Below, piece by piece: positions 45,192 through 56,045 of a stretch of DNA of 64,000 bases. Location of the stretch: contig NC_082421.1 of assembly GCF_004011695.2 (NCBI RefSeq), positions 434,001 through 498,000 of the forward strand, read 5' to 3'. Positions within the stretch are counted from its first letter, which is position 1. Every line of letters starts with the position of its first letter. This DNA comes from Ascochyta rabiei. Taxonomy: Eukaryota > Ascomycota > Dothideomycetes > Pleosporales > Didymellaceae. The position numbers and the translations under genes were made by a program. Below the pieces are notes generated by a model. That model had not been told where the DNA came from. It was given only the letters and a program-made list of their open reading frames with translations, and did not search any database.

Positions 45192-47626
45192 CTATTTTGT
45201 GAACGTCTTGCTCCTCCCCGCAACTTCTTTCTGCGCCCTCGGCAGCCCCTTTGGCGCATCTGTCAGGCCTGCGAAACCTTGGAAACCCTTCTTCTTCCGG
45301 TCTTTCTTGTCCTTCTTCTTGTCCTTTGCATCTTTCTTCGCCTGCTCATCTGCAGCATGTAGCACAGTCGGCGCGCTAGCGTAGTCAAATGCAGGCTCAC
45401 CGGCGTCGTTCAGTGACGCAGCCTGTGCCTCCTTCTTCTTTTGTTTCTTCTCGGCCTTACGGGCAGCCTTTCGGGCGGCTCGCGCACTTTCCTCATCGTC
45501 CTCCTCATGTACACCGTCTAGCATGATCTCATCGTTCGTCATGGGGTCAAGTGCTGGTTTGGCAGGAGTTCCAGCCTCGGAGGCTTCAGCTCGCTTCCTC
45601 TTACGGCCACCAAGCTGCTTGACGACGAACATGTCCGTTCGCTGGTCTTCCTGTGGCCTATCCTCCTTGGGAACGTATGTGTGCTGTGGCTTCTCAGCTC
45701 TGGGTGTAGCTGTCTCTGCGGTGCCATTGGCTTCGGCGTAGATTTCGGCAGTCAAGGGTGGTAGAGGAAGGGCGAGGCCAATGTCGATAGTTCGTTGCCG
45801 GTCAAAATTTTGGGTCGAAGACCACAACGAACCCCAAAACCCTGAAGACGACATTCGTTCCGCTGGTAGGGCAGCATTGCTCTCTAACGGTATCGGTTCG
45901 GCGGCTGCCACGGTTGGTTCTAAGGCAGTCTTCTTTGGTACGTCCGATGAGTACTTCACTGCCTTCTCCGCTTCCCTCATGTCCGCAATCTTCGAGAGAA
46001 CAGCGGCAAGCTCCGGCCCATCGATACCTTCTTCCTTTGCTTGCGCAATAACCCCTACGAGCTCATCCGCGTGTGCTCGGACAATGTGCGAAACATGCTG
46101 TATCGCGGTGTAAAGTGCTGGCTTGTCCACTGGCATCATGCGTGCTATACTGAATACTGCATGGTTCGGCATGATGAAGAATGGGCTCTCGTCCTCCTTG
46201 CGGCTTAGACTATCGCGCCACCTGTGTACCGCCTTGAACACTGCAAACTGCTGCGACGAGAAAGTAACAGGCGATCTTGAGATGACCTTATACCAGCCGA
46301 CCGGCCCAAGACCCAGCTCGCGGTCATATACTGGATGCTCGTATCGCTGCAATGCGTACTCTTTCGACTTTTCCTGAACATCGTGGACCTTATTCTTCTC
46401 AGGATCCGAGAAGTCCGACTTGTCCACCAATTCGTTTCGCATCTTGTCGTAAACGTAGAGTAGGAAGTGTGTATCTGCGCGAGCATAATCAAAGAGCTCC
46501 TGGCTTAAAGGTCGAGTTCGCCAATCGGCCATCTGATATTGCTTTTGTGCTTTGAAGTTGACGTGCCTCTCAAGCAGATACGCCAGACTCGCGCCTGGGT
46601 AGCCAAGTGAACGCGCCGCATGGTAGGTGTCGAACAAGCCGACTAGGTACAGTCCAAGATCCCGCTGGAGCCATATGACATCCATGTAAGAGCCATGCAG
46701 GACCTTGAGGATACCAGGATCTGCGAAAACTTCATTCAAGCACTCTAGCTTTCGCCTCCAGGGCTTGAGTGTGTCCACTATCCAGTCCTTGTCGCGTGTG
46801 CTGATCTGCATGAGTGACACCATGCCAATATATGAGCGGTTGTCGTGGTGCTCCAGATCAACCGCCAACTCTCTTGCAGTCTTCAACTCGGCCAACATGG
46901 CAGCGAGCGCCTCAGGTGTGTCGACGAATGTAGCGGTTGTCTCCTCGAATGGCGGGTACTGCTTTGGCTCGGCGTGTTGGTAGACGGCTGGTGGGTATTC
47001 GTATGCCTCAATCTCGGCCTGGTAGGGGTGGGGGTACTGCTCTCGGCCCTTGCTGTCCTTGAATGTTTCCAGACATTTTTCGAGCGGGATCTTTGCGTGC
47101 GGCTTGGTAACGAGCAAGGGTCGGAAACCACCAGTCTCATCGTTGGTTGGCACATTCTCAAAGGTGAGCTGTGGTTTTGCAATGTGTTTTCTCTCGGCGA
47201 TGTTGGGTCGTGGCTTTACGGCGGCCTAAACTTCTGTCAGTATACGCCTGCACACCAAACATGTTTTCTTCTTACCTGGTCTGCCCCAGGACTCAAGCGC
47301 TTCACTACGCCCGTATACTCGTCAAGACTGGTGTCGGCCTTCTCAAGCAAGCTGTCGATGACATCAACGACCGCCCTCCAATTGCCGTCTATGGATTCGA
47401 CGTCGGGTAGCTTGGGACCTACAGCGTCCGAGCTCGCGGCAGCGTTCTCAAGAAGGCGTTGCGCAAGATGGAGAAGGCGCCCATTCTGAGTGTCAAGTGC
47501 CGTACCCACGTCTGGGTTGAGAGACCGCTGGAAGGCAATGTCTGCACCAGCAATGCGTGTGGCCGAACGCGTGGTGGAGACGAGGGCTTTGGAAATGTCG
47601 TCCTGGAGTAACTTGAAGGATTCCAT
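45192..47626 (-). CDS. RRP6: Exosome 3'-5' exoribonuclease RRP6 (EXOSC10)
   Basis: Nuclear exosome subunit that trims rRNA, snoRNA and aberrant transcripts. Exons 47626-47276 and 47225-45192 give 794 residues. The PMC2NT domain (about residues 5-105: ESFKLLQDDISKALVSTTRS, QRSLNPDVGTALDTQNGRLL) binds Rrp47. The DEDD-Y exonuclease domain carries VDLEHHDNRSYIG (Asp ~240, Glu ~242), VLHGSYMDVIWLQRD (Asp ~299) and FDYARADTHFLLYVYD (Tyr ~364, Asp ~368), so all catalytic residues are present. An HRDC domain follows (HRWRDSLSRKEDESPFFIMP), then a long Lys/Glu-rich C-terminus (KKDKKDRKKKGFQGFAGLTD). Start 47626 was taken because PMC2NT normally begins there; an upstream in-frame codon at 47812 is less likely. 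It is divergent with MDM35. Confidence 0.95.
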
Positions 47627-47854
47627 GACGTTTTCACTGGCTGCGCATGCCTCAGTGGTGATTTCGGTGGCCTTATGAAGCACAACGTCTTTATTGACGC
47701 AGGCGATGTTCGAGCGTAAAGGATGCGCCCGTCGCAACTTTCCTTGTAAGGCGCTGCAGAAATTCAAGGTCTTGGCGCGCCTATCGATAAGAGCTGCAGG
47801 CGCGACCTTCACTCGCTGCCGGTGGGTCTTTCTCTGTTCAACACATCCAACATC
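47627..47854. promoter_or_regulatory. Shared divergent promoter RRP6/MDM35
   Basis: Only 228 bp separate the two start codons, so both promoters and 5' UTRs must overlap here. No specific factor site is claimed. Confidence 0.5.
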
Positions 47855-48293
47855 ATGTCCGCATCTTTAGCACCAGAGTGTAACGAAGTGAAGGAGTATG
47901 TAGATGCTGATGTGTGAGAAATACTCAGTTGCTGACAGTAAAAGGAAATATGACAACTGCTTCCTGAAGTGGTATAGTGAGAGTATGTAGCATTGTGCCA
48001 GTCATGAACTTCACTGATCAAGTTTCAGAATTCTTGAGAGGCACCTCGACATCTGATGAGTGCAAACCTATGTTTGACCAGTACGAGAAGTGTCTATCAG
48101 TAGGTTGCCCTACCAAAGCCCTACTCCCCCGCCAACCTTTGTTACAGAAAGCCCTGTCAGAACGGGGCATCGACAAGATGCTCAAGGAAGTCCGAGAAGA
48201 TAACAAGGAGAATGATGCTGAACACATGAGACCGGTCAGTCAGATCTCGACATTCACGTGGGTCAAAACTAATCGACACCACAGAGCCGGTGA
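47855..48293 (+). CDS. MDM35: Mitochondrial intermembrane-space protein MDM35 (TRIAP1), twin CX9C
   Basis: Binds Ups1/PRELI-type lipid-transfer proteins in the intermembrane space and supports phosphatidic-acid transfer. Five small exons (47855-47895, 47945-47982, 48029-48099, 48148-48234, 48285-48293) give 81 residues. Sequence MSASLAPECNEVKEKYDNCF has the first CX9C; KWYSEKFLRG is the family hallmark; DECKPMFDQYEKC is the second CX9C. The helical tail (KALSERGIDKMLKEVREDNK) fits the family. No standard targeting peptide is seen, as expected for Mia40 substrates. The last exon is uncertain: the strong CACAG acceptor gives a two-residue end, whereas a nearby AG opens a 32-codon tail to 48384. 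Confidence 0.88.
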
Positions 48294-48785
48294 ATTATGT
48301 TGAGGAATTCGTTATGGACTTACATTACGATGTATACTACGCAACCCCGAAGCTTCCACCAAGGCGAGGATTGAAGCTTTTTTAACCTATACCATGCCTT
48401 TGTGTACGCATAACCAATCTTTCAAATCAGTATTCGATACATGTGGATGTACAATTGTACAAAATAGCCATGACCGTATAAGCTTTTCAAATCGTCGACT
48501 TCTTTTATGCAAGACCAATATTCTTCATGATGATCCTCGCGAGCCTCATGAAACCTCCCAACTCTTCAGCACTCACGATGCTTGCTAATCAATGAGGATC
48601 CCCCAGACGACCCACATGCCTACCCACGCGCTAAACCCAGAGCTAGATCCATGAATGACGACACTACCGGAATACCACCGGCCAAAGCATCTCGAGCTCC
48701 TCACTTCAACAGCTCTCGCCAGACCCCAAACACCTTGCCGTCTCTCCACCCAGCCAAACCGCAACCGATCCCCTCACCCACAGAA
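48294..48785. other. Intergenic, MDM35 3' end and MAPEG promoter
   Basis: No separate gene. An in-frame extension upstream of 48786 (to 48582) is Pro/Ser/Ala-rich and is probably 5' UTR of the next gene. Confidence 0.45.
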
Positions 48786-49309
48786 ATGGCGACCAAAATC
48801 GGCCTCGGCGTCCCCATGCCGCTCCTCGCGCCCGCTACCGCAACCTGGGCCGCGCCCTTTGCTGCATACTACATCTTCCTGCAGAACCGCATCGTGTACC
48901 ACCGTCTGAGCTCCAAGACGTACATGGGCGACTCTTCCGACAAGACGCAGGGAGTCAAAGACCCGCTGTACGTTGCGACGCGCGCGCAGCTGAACTTTGC
49001 GGAGAATGTGCCGCTCGCGCTGGCGATTGCGTTGCTGGCTGAGCTGAACGGGGCGAATCGGTATGTGAAACCTTCCAGTCATTCAGTCGTTCAGGGGTGT
49101 TATGTTAACGGTTGTGTAGCACGTATATCAACTACGCACTTGGTGCTCTCTTTGCTTTCCGCATCAGTCACGTCGAGGCCGGCCTTATGATCAAGGACTC
49201 GATGGGCCCTGGAAGGATTGTGGGTTACTACGGTACACAGACAGTTCTTGTCGCTCTGGCTGGATACACGGCGTATCTGGTCAAGGACTTTTTGCAGATC
49301 GCTGCTTAA
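48786..49309 (+). CDS. MAPEG-domain membrane protein (microsomal glutathione transferase-like)
   Basis: Small integral membrane protein of the MAPEG fold, typically a glutathione-dependent transferase or peroxidase of ER/outer mitochondrial membranes. Exons 48786-49060 and 49120-49309 give 154 residues. Four hydrophobic helices are visible: LLAPATATWAAPFAAYYIFL, ENVPLALAIALLAELNGANR, YINYALGALFAFRISHVEAG and YGTQTVLVALAGYTAYLVKD. Between helices 1 and 2 it carries RAQLNFAENVPLAL, the fungal version of the MAPEG R-x2-N-x2-E-N-x-P signature. Substrate not predictable. Confidence 0.88.
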
Positions 49310-49543
49310 GTAAAGGATCAAATAGGAAACAGAACATGAGAGGGCAAGCTGAGTGGAGAGTTTGAACCAGACATAAATGCTAATGGCCAACCGAATAATA
49401 TGTATGTTTATGTAAAGAAAAGTATGTACAACAATTTCGCGCTTCACCTCAGGAGCCGGCACTGCTTGTCTGATACGCTGCGACGACAGGCTTGATGCGT
49501 CTCAAACCTCACAAAGACTTGTTGAGGCTGGGGAGTGAAACCT

Positions 49544-50467
49544 CTACCAGCCGCGGACTTCCTTCAGCCTTCTGTACCAGTCCCTCAGCATCCAAGCGTC
49601 GAACTCAGTAATCTCCATGGCGCTGCCAGCCATCATGATGAAGCTGGTCTGGCCCTGAGGAACCCAGTCGTAGAAGTCCAGGAGACCGAAGCCGTGGCCC
49701 ATCTCGTGCAGAAGGATGTGGATGTTGTCAGAGTCCAGGTTGCCAAGCACGTAATCACCAGCCAACTCCTGGCCCCAGTTGTATCCGTACCCTCCAATCT
49801 CGCCCTCCAGAGCGTCTTCCAGCCACAGCGAGATGTCGTAGCGGCTGTCCTCTCCGCCGGGGCACGATCTGATGCCGTTGGGGTCGTCAAGGTGAGCTCC
49901 GCGGTAGCAGCGGGTGTCGCACTCAGGGATGCCGTCTGCATCGGTGGTGGTATAGATATCAAGGCCTGTGGCATCGCCTTCGATTTGGCTCTTCTGCTTG
50001 ACGGCGTAGCCGACGGTCTTAACGGTCAGCTTGGTGAGCGGGAAGCCTTCGAAGCCAACGAGCACGTCAAACCACTTCTGGAGTGAGCGCTGGAGGGCGG
50101 CGGTGGTCTTGGTGCGTTCGGCAGCAGTGCTCTTGCGCGAGGCTTGGTTCCAGCGCACGCAGTAGTTGATGGTGCCGTTATTGGCCATGAGCTGGTCGGT
50201 GATCCAGTTCTTGTCCTGGAGGCCGCCTGGGTTCTCCTTTTGGGTCTGCTTCCAGACCTGGTCGAGCGCAGTGACCAGGTGGGAAGGAGGGTTCCAGGTG
50301 GTCGCCTTGGGGATGGCGGCGCGCGAGGTCAGCTCGTTGCGAGCGAAAATGGTGCTGGGCTCCTCGTTGGCGCAGAATCGTTTCTCACTGCCAATGTGCT
50401 TGATGGTAGGGTGTGCCAGCGCACCTACCGCGAGGGCCGAAGCGATCAAGAGTTCAAACTTGACCAT
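49544..50467 (-). CDS. Secreted metzincin-type zinc metallopeptidase
   Basis: Single exon, 307 residues. A signal peptide (MVKFELLIASALAVGALAHP) is followed by a region with paired cysteines and then the zinc site HEMGHGFGLLD at 254-264 (HExxHxxGxxD, metzincin-like, with Glu255 as catalytic base). A downstream Met-turn candidate SFIMMAGSAME lies at about 275-285. Cysteines at CDTRC and SCPGG suggest disulfides. This is a small family of secreted fungal peptidase-like proteins seen often in plant-associated ascomycetes; activity and substrate are inferred. The start at 50467 is fixed by the signal peptide. Confidence 0.82.
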   Translation of the reverse strand: MVKFELLIASALAVGALAHPTIKHIGSEKRFCANEEPSTIFARNELTSRAAIPKATTWNPPSHLVTALDQVWKQTQKENPGGLQDKNWITDQLMANNGTINYCVRWNQASRKSTAAERTKTTAALQRSLQKWFDVLVGFEGFPLTKLTVKTVGYAVKQKSQIEGDATGLDIYTTTDADGIPECDTRCYRGAHLDDPNGIRSCPGGEDSRYDISLWLEDALEGEIGGYGYNWGQELAGDYVLGNLDSDNIHILLHEMGHGFGLLDFYDWVPQGQTSFIMMAGSAMEITEFDAWMLRDWYRRLKEVRGW

Positions 50468-51761
50468 GATGAAGTGAAGAATGAGAGACTAAAACGAATG
50501 TAATGTTCAAAAAGAAACACAAGTAAAGGTATAAGTGGGAGTAATGGAAGGCGGAACATGTTACCTTTATATCTACTCTCCGCTACATTGAATACGAGAA
50601 TGTACGACCCATCCTGCTTCGCGACCGACGCCAAGCAAAAATCCTCTGTCTGCAAGTAGCTAAGGGGGATTGGGAATGGGGTTGAGAGGGTGCTCTGCCG
50701 TTGTGTTGTGGAGCCAGACCTGTCGAACAGTGATGCTAGATGTTTCAGAGAGAAAGGAGATTGCCTATTCGAGGTGACAGTTGAGCACGGGACGGTACGC
50801 GCCACCACTTGGGAGCTGCCTTTCGGAGCATTGTTACTATGGTCTCCGGCGAAAGTAGGGTCTCATGGCCAGTGAGTGCAATGTGGAGGAAAGGCAGAAG
50901 CCTGGCAAGTCTGACTTCCGAGGTTTTCTTGGCTTAACTCTAATCAGCAGACATCTTCTCTCTTTGTCATCTGCAACAGCATCCCTGCGCGCTCGTTATA
51001 AACACTGATAGGCTTTTCTGCGCAGGACCCACCACACTGGCCTTGGGACTCTACTTTCGCCGGAGACCATAGTACAGAAAGGGTCAACTCGTTCCGATGA
51101 AACACGCGATGGATGAGTCTGCTCTGGTCATGGGCAGACAAAGGCCAAGACTGGAGCGGTAAACGAAACGGAGGACCGCCTCCGTGCGCAGAGGTGCCAT
51201 CATGACAGGGCTGCAAATGCGAAGGCGGCGACACCTGATTAGGTAGGTCTTCAACTATTCGTATGGTCAAGAAAGAACAGTGTTTAAGGAACCAGTTGGA
51301 GGCATCGACTGTCACGAGTCTTAGGCAAGGCTTCAAGTCTGTGAAAGGGTCGAAGCTTGGACAATCGACCAAGTGGAAGAGCAGTCGTGACTGACGCAAC
51401 ACCGAACGACTGCTGTCGGTTGGTGAAGCCGGGATGGGTACCTGGCTGATGTTAGGGTGTGTCTCTGCGACGTCAGCGTTTCGTGGGTGGTGTAAGTGCT
51501 GAGATGTCATGGTCGAGTGAGGCTGAGCGTTCGAGGGGGGCGCCAAGTCTGCGGCGGCGTTGGCGGCTGCTGTGGCTGCCGCGACCCCCTCGACCATTGG
51601 CCGAATACGCGCCATTCACCCCAACTTCCACGCTTCCATCTGCACCTCGTTTGGGCATAGGGTGCTTCGTCATACGTCTATCTGTCTTTACCCCCCAGTT
51701 TCCCGAACCGTGCGCAACCGTGTTTCCCAACTACACCAGCAGATCTCCATCAGCGGCGGCA
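50468..51761. other. Divergent intergenic region with an inverted repeat, no supported gene
   Basis: A 223-codon minus-strand frame (50944-51615) spans the inverted repeat and lacks any domain. I treat it as a chance frame in GC-rich promoter DNA. The region should contain the promoters of the peptidase gene (left) and the GGA gene (right). Confidence 0.45.
50836..51073. repeat. Inverted repeat with ~39-bp arms
   Basis: The left arm (50836-50874) is ACTATGGTCTCCGGCGAAAG then TAG...GGCCAGTG. The right arm (51035-51073) is its reverse complement with about four mismatches, all after the first 25 matching bases. The ~160-bp spacer has no coding signal. It could be a fold-back transposon remnant or a duplicated inverted control element. 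Confidence 0.8.
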
Positions 51762-54040
51762 ATGGAGGCAGCATCTGCGCGCATGGCCGCCCGCGACCGC
51801 TACGGCGCGTTTGGCGAGGCCCCCACCTCCGCGCTGCAGCGCTTTATATGTACGGAACAGGCAATGACCGTGTCCTGGGCCTGCGTGAGCTGACCGTGTC
51901 ACAGTACAGGCTTGCGACCCGCAGAACTTCGAGCCTAATCTTGCGCTGAACCTCGAGATCACCGACCTGATCAACCAAAAAAAGGGTTCTGCGTATGGAA
52001 AACCCCTCGAGTCTACACGTAATTGACGGCTAACCACCAGCACACAGGCCTCGAGAAGCAGCCGTGTCTATTGTGCACTACGTTAACCACCGCAACCAGA
52101 ACGTCGCCCTACTCGCACTCAATGTACGGAAGAGCTGCTCCGCCCCGTTCGACCTATAGCTCACTTCCATACAGCTCCTCGACATCTGCGTGAAGAACTG
52201 CGGCTACCCGTTCCACCTCCAGATCAGCACCAAGGAGTTCCTCAACGAGCTCGTCCGCCGCTTTCCCGAGCGCCCGCCAGTGCACTCTTCGCGCGTCCAG
52301 AACCGAATCCTCGAGCTGATTGAAGAGTGGCGTCAGACAATATGCCAGACATCGCGCTACAAGGACGACCTAGGCTTCGTCAGAGACATGCACAGACTCC
52401 TGAGCTACAAGGGCTATATATTCCCAGAAGTACGAAAGGAGGATGCTGCCGTGCTCAACCCGAGCGATGTACGTCTGAAGAGGGACTGGGAAAAGGCATT
52501 GTGCTGACCGTTGGTAGAACCTTCGATCCGCCGAAGAAATGGAGGCCGAAGAAAGGGAGGCGCAGTCTGCAAAACTCCAAGAGCTCATTCGTCGTGGTGG
52601 GCCTCAGGACCTGCAGGAGGCGAACAAGCTCATGAAAGTAATGGCTGGGTACGACCAAAGAAACAAGACAGACTGGCGAGCAAAGGCAGCTGAGGAAGTT
52701 GGCAAGATTCAGCAGAAAGCGAGGATACTCGAGGAGATGCTGCAGAGTTACAAGCCCGGGGACCAGCTCAAGGAGGGTGACGTTTTCGAGGTGTGTCACA
52801 GAACATGGACTTTACGGGCTAAATTGCTGACTGTACTTAGGAACTTGCTAGTGCTCTCCAAAACGCACAGCCTAAAATCCATAAAATGTGCGAAGAGGAC
52901 TCGGAAGACACAGAGGCCGTGGCGAAGCTATTCGAAATCAACGACAGCATACACCGTACAATACAAAGATACAAGCTGATTAAGGAGGGCGATATCGACG
53001 GTGCAAACAAGATACCACAGGGCACACTCGGACGCAGTGGCGCTGGAGTCTCGAAGGGTGCAAACAACCAGTTGAACTTGATCGATTTCGGCGATCCCGA
53101 GCCTACACCTGCTCCTGCAGCAGCAGAATCTTCCGGTGCGGCCTCATCGCAACCAGCAGGTAAGGGCAACGCCTTGGAGGATGATCTGCTAGGGTTGTCT
53201 CTGGGTGTTGACAGCTATGGTCAATCGGGCAGCATAGCGCTTGGTGGTTCGAACGGATCAGTGCTTGGCCTGTCAGGAGGGCCGGTACCCCAACACCAGA
53301 AAGCTTCAAACCAAGCAATCACCGACCTCTTTGCCTCCGGACCGCGATCGACACCACCCCCACAACAAATATCTTCACCACCACCATCTGCCACCTTTTC
53401 GCCTGGGCCCACACAGCCCTCTCGTACACCAGATCCTTTTGCTGCACTCACGTCAACACCTCGTCAGGGCTCGCCGTTCCAGTACCAGCAGTCAATAAAG
53501 CCACCAGCACCTTCATCCGCAGCAGTCGACCTGTTAGGCGGTGACATCTCTGCGCCGACTTCCAATCTGGCCCAGAGCAGTACGAGCGCGGCCAACGACG
53601 ATGACGAGTGGACCTTTGCATCTTCTGTCCCGGATAGCTCAAAGGAAATCACAGTCGTCAACTCGAGTGTCAACGTAATATTCAACATCTCACGAGAGAC
53701 CGACACAGCCTTACTGATTCACTCTCGCGTGTCGAATAATACACCATTGCCAGTATCTGGTCTCACTCTGCAAGTCGCAGCATCCAAGGTAAGTTCAGAA
53801 AGCCCACAAAATATGAAAGTAGCCACTAACGTCTAATAGGGCGCACAATTACAATTAGAGCCTCAGTCTGGCGTTACGCTTGCGCCGAACCAGAAGCACG
53901 GAATTACACAAAACATTCGCGTGAACAATGTCCAGCGAGGCACAGGAAACAGTGTGAAGATGCGGTGGAAGGCATCCTACTCTCTGGGTGGGCAGCAGAA
54001 GAGTGAGCAAGGGGAGATCGCTAGCTTAGGTGTCTCGTAG
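51762..54040 (+). CDS. GGA adaptor: VHS-GAT-gamma-ear protein of Golgi-endosome traffic
   Basis: Arf-dependent clathrin adaptor that sorts cargo from the trans-Golgi to endosomes. Seven exons (51762-51849, 51905-51992, 52048-52123, 52175-52468, 52518-52790, 52841-53788, 53840-54040) give 655 residues in one frame. The VHS domain spans about 20-155 (ALNLEITDLINQKKGS, LLDICVKNCGYPFHLQIS, FLNELVRRFPERPP). The GAT domain spans about 180-310 (LQELIRRGGPQDLQEANKLM, RARILEEM-type coil). A Pro/Ser-rich hinge has LIDFGD and DLLGLSLG, likely clathrin/accessory-binding boxes. A C-terminal gamma-adaptin ear closes it (VNVIFNISRETDTALLIHSR, TLAPNQKHGITQNIRVNNVQ). The first acceptor was chosen at 51904 so that RFILQACDPQNFEPN reads through. 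Its Arf partner may be a client of exchange factors such as the one at the left edge. Confidence 0.93.
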
Positions 54041-54297
54041 CACGTTCAGCACAAAAGTCGGTAGTCTACTAGATGGGCGTGTCGATGCATACAGTCAGCA
54101 AAGTGACTGCCTATAGAGATCCTGCACAAATTGCAACTCTCCTTTACACGCACACACTATGAAGCATGCCTCTGCGACGTCACTGGACCCTGGCTGACTA
54201 GCGCAATCGATAAACAATCATCTTCACGTTCGCCCCTCCGAATTTCCACAACCCCACCACACATCATTCCCACCACCGAACCCAACATTCACTTACA

Positions 54298-55485
54298 ATG
54301 GTTCGTCACAAGAAGGACTTCAAGTCCAACAACAAGTACTCGAACCGGGGAGGAAGGCCAAAAGGCGCGGGCCCACCACGTGCCCGCCGTGACTCCGGCT
54401 CCGAAGGCGAAAACGATGCGGAGAACCCTCGCCCAAAGAAGCCCGAGTTCAAGGCTGCATGCTGGGACCTGGGACACTGCGACGCAAAAAGATGCTCAGG
54501 AAAGAGATTGATGCGTTTGGGAATGATGAGAGAGCTACACGTCGGTCAGAAGTTTGCAGGCATCGTGGTCAGTCCTAAGGGCAGGAAGATTGTGTCACGA
54601 GAGGACAAGGAATTGCTGGATCAATACGGCGCTGCAGTTGTTGAAGCAAGCTGGAACAGGATCGACGAAGTGCCCTTTGGCAGGATCGGTGGCAAGTGTG
54701 AACGCCTGCTGCCATATCTCGTTGCTGCGAACCCTACCAACTACGGCAAACCTTGGCGACTGAATTGTGTCGAGGCTCTCGCCGCATGCTTTTATATCTG
54801 TGGTCATCCGGAATGGGCGGAGGAGATACTCTCGACATTTTCGTACGGTCGAGCGTTTTTGGACATCAATGCTGCGTTGCTGAAGCGCTACGAAGCATGC
54901 GAAAACGAAGAGCAGATCAAGAAGGCCGAGGAAGTCTGGCTGGCGAAGATCGAGCAGGAATACGAGCAAAGCCGAGCCGAGAAGGAGGAGGGCGCTGAGG
55001 ACGATGTTTGGGCGGGCGGAAACCAGAACAGGAGAGTCATTGACGAGTCAGGCGATGAAGAGGACGACGACGAGGATGATGGAGACGACGACGAAGATGA
55101 GGCCGATCCTCAGAATCCTTACGGTCTTCCTGAATCCGACGATGATGAAGAAGAAATGGCGGAGTTGCGCCGACGCGTTTTAGCATCGAAGCCGTTTGCC
55201 AATCCCACGCCGAAAGACTATGACGACGATGGTGAAGACACGAAGAAGGCTCCTGAACGTATACCACGTATTGAGCCTGCACCTGCAGAAGAAGAAAATG
55301 CCGACAACAGTGATGCGTCAAACAACGATGCTGCGGATGACGACGAATTCGACTCTTTCATGAACGCACAGCCTACGACAGATAGGACGGGGATTGCAGG
55401 CAAGCAGCGGCAGAAGGCGTTAGACAAGCAGACAGCTACATTCTCGAGTGGAAAGGTTAGCGCTCCCAGCCGACAGGGCTACTGA
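54298..55485 (+). CDS. TSR3: TSR3: 18S rRNA aminocarboxypropyltransferase
   Basis: Transfers the 3-amino-3-carboxypropyl group of S-adenosylmethionine to the hypermodified pseudouridine of 18S rRNA in late cytoplasmic pre-40S particles. Single exon, 395 residues. The RLI-like/DUF367 core has AACWDLGHCDAKRCSGKRLM, AGIVVSPKGRKIVSREDKEL, ASWNRIDEVPFGRIGGKCER, LLPYLVAANPTNYGKPWRLN and SYGRAFLDINAALLKRYEAC, an excellent match through about residue 215. The remaining ~180 residues are a very acidic Asp/Glu tail, much longer than in yeast-type enzymes but common in filamentous fungi. The N-terminus (MVRHKKDFKSNNKYSNRGGR) is basic. Confidence 0.95.
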   Translation: MVRHKKDFKSNNKYSNRGGRPKGAGPPRARRDSGSEGENDAENPRPKKPEFKAACWDLGHCDAKRCSGKRLMRLGMMRELHVGQKFAGIVVSPKGRKIVSREDKELLDQYGAAVVEASWNRIDEVPFGRIGGKCERLLPYLVAANPTNYGKPWRLNCVEALAACFYICGHPEWAEEILSTFSYGRAFLDINAALLKRYEACENEEQIKKAEEVWLAKIEQEYEQSRAEKEEGAEDDVWAGGNQNRRVIDESGDEEDDDEDDGDDDEDEADPQNPYGLPESDDDEEEMAELRRRVLASKPFANPTPKDYDDDGEDTKKAPERIPRIEPAPAEEENADNSDASNNDAADDDEFDSFMNAQPTTDRTGIAGKQRQKALDKQTATFSSGKVSAPSRQGY

Positions 55486-56045
55486 AGATTTGGAGTGCGC
55501 AGACTACGCATCATGGCCCGCTCAATGAAAGTCAAAAATATGAAGTTCGGGCTGTTTATCCGCAATGGTTCACCACATCTTAAACTTAGAAAAGCCACAT
55601 CCACCACTGTAGCATGCAGCTAGCCTAGGTACCAGAAAAGCATTTCGGGATCCGGATCGTGAAGCAGCACGGACCTCATGATGGTTCTGCGCCTGTTCAC
55701 CGCATCCCATAAAGTTTGACTTTCAGCAGCCCCGAACTGGATTGTCGACCCCATCGCATCTCGGCAACTGCACAGCGAGCAGACACTAATGTAGGAGGAA
55801 ACGAATTGCGTCGTCTCGGGCCGAAAACACGGTGTCAGGTGGCTGCTGTGTGCGGAGAAGCCATGCATCAGTTTGACTGAACCATTGAAATCTTACAAGG
55901 GTATCGTTTCGCGATTCAAGCCAAGCTACCAATTACTGTGTATGCAACCTCCACGCTCAAAGCCCAAACGCAGTCAGATGAGTGCAAAACGTGTACACGC
56001 CAACTAAGAATTGCTGAAATCCAATGCAAAAGTGAACTGGAATCC
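55486..56045. other. Intergenic, convergent 3' ends of TSR3 and the 7TM gene
   Basis: No gene seen. An 82-codon minus frame (55620-55868) has no features. Confidence 0.5.

Noticed and set aside
50944..51615. 223-codon minus-strand frame
   Set aside because: It spans the inverted repeat and the GGA promoter; there is no recognisable domain and the composition is that of chance GC-rich DNA.
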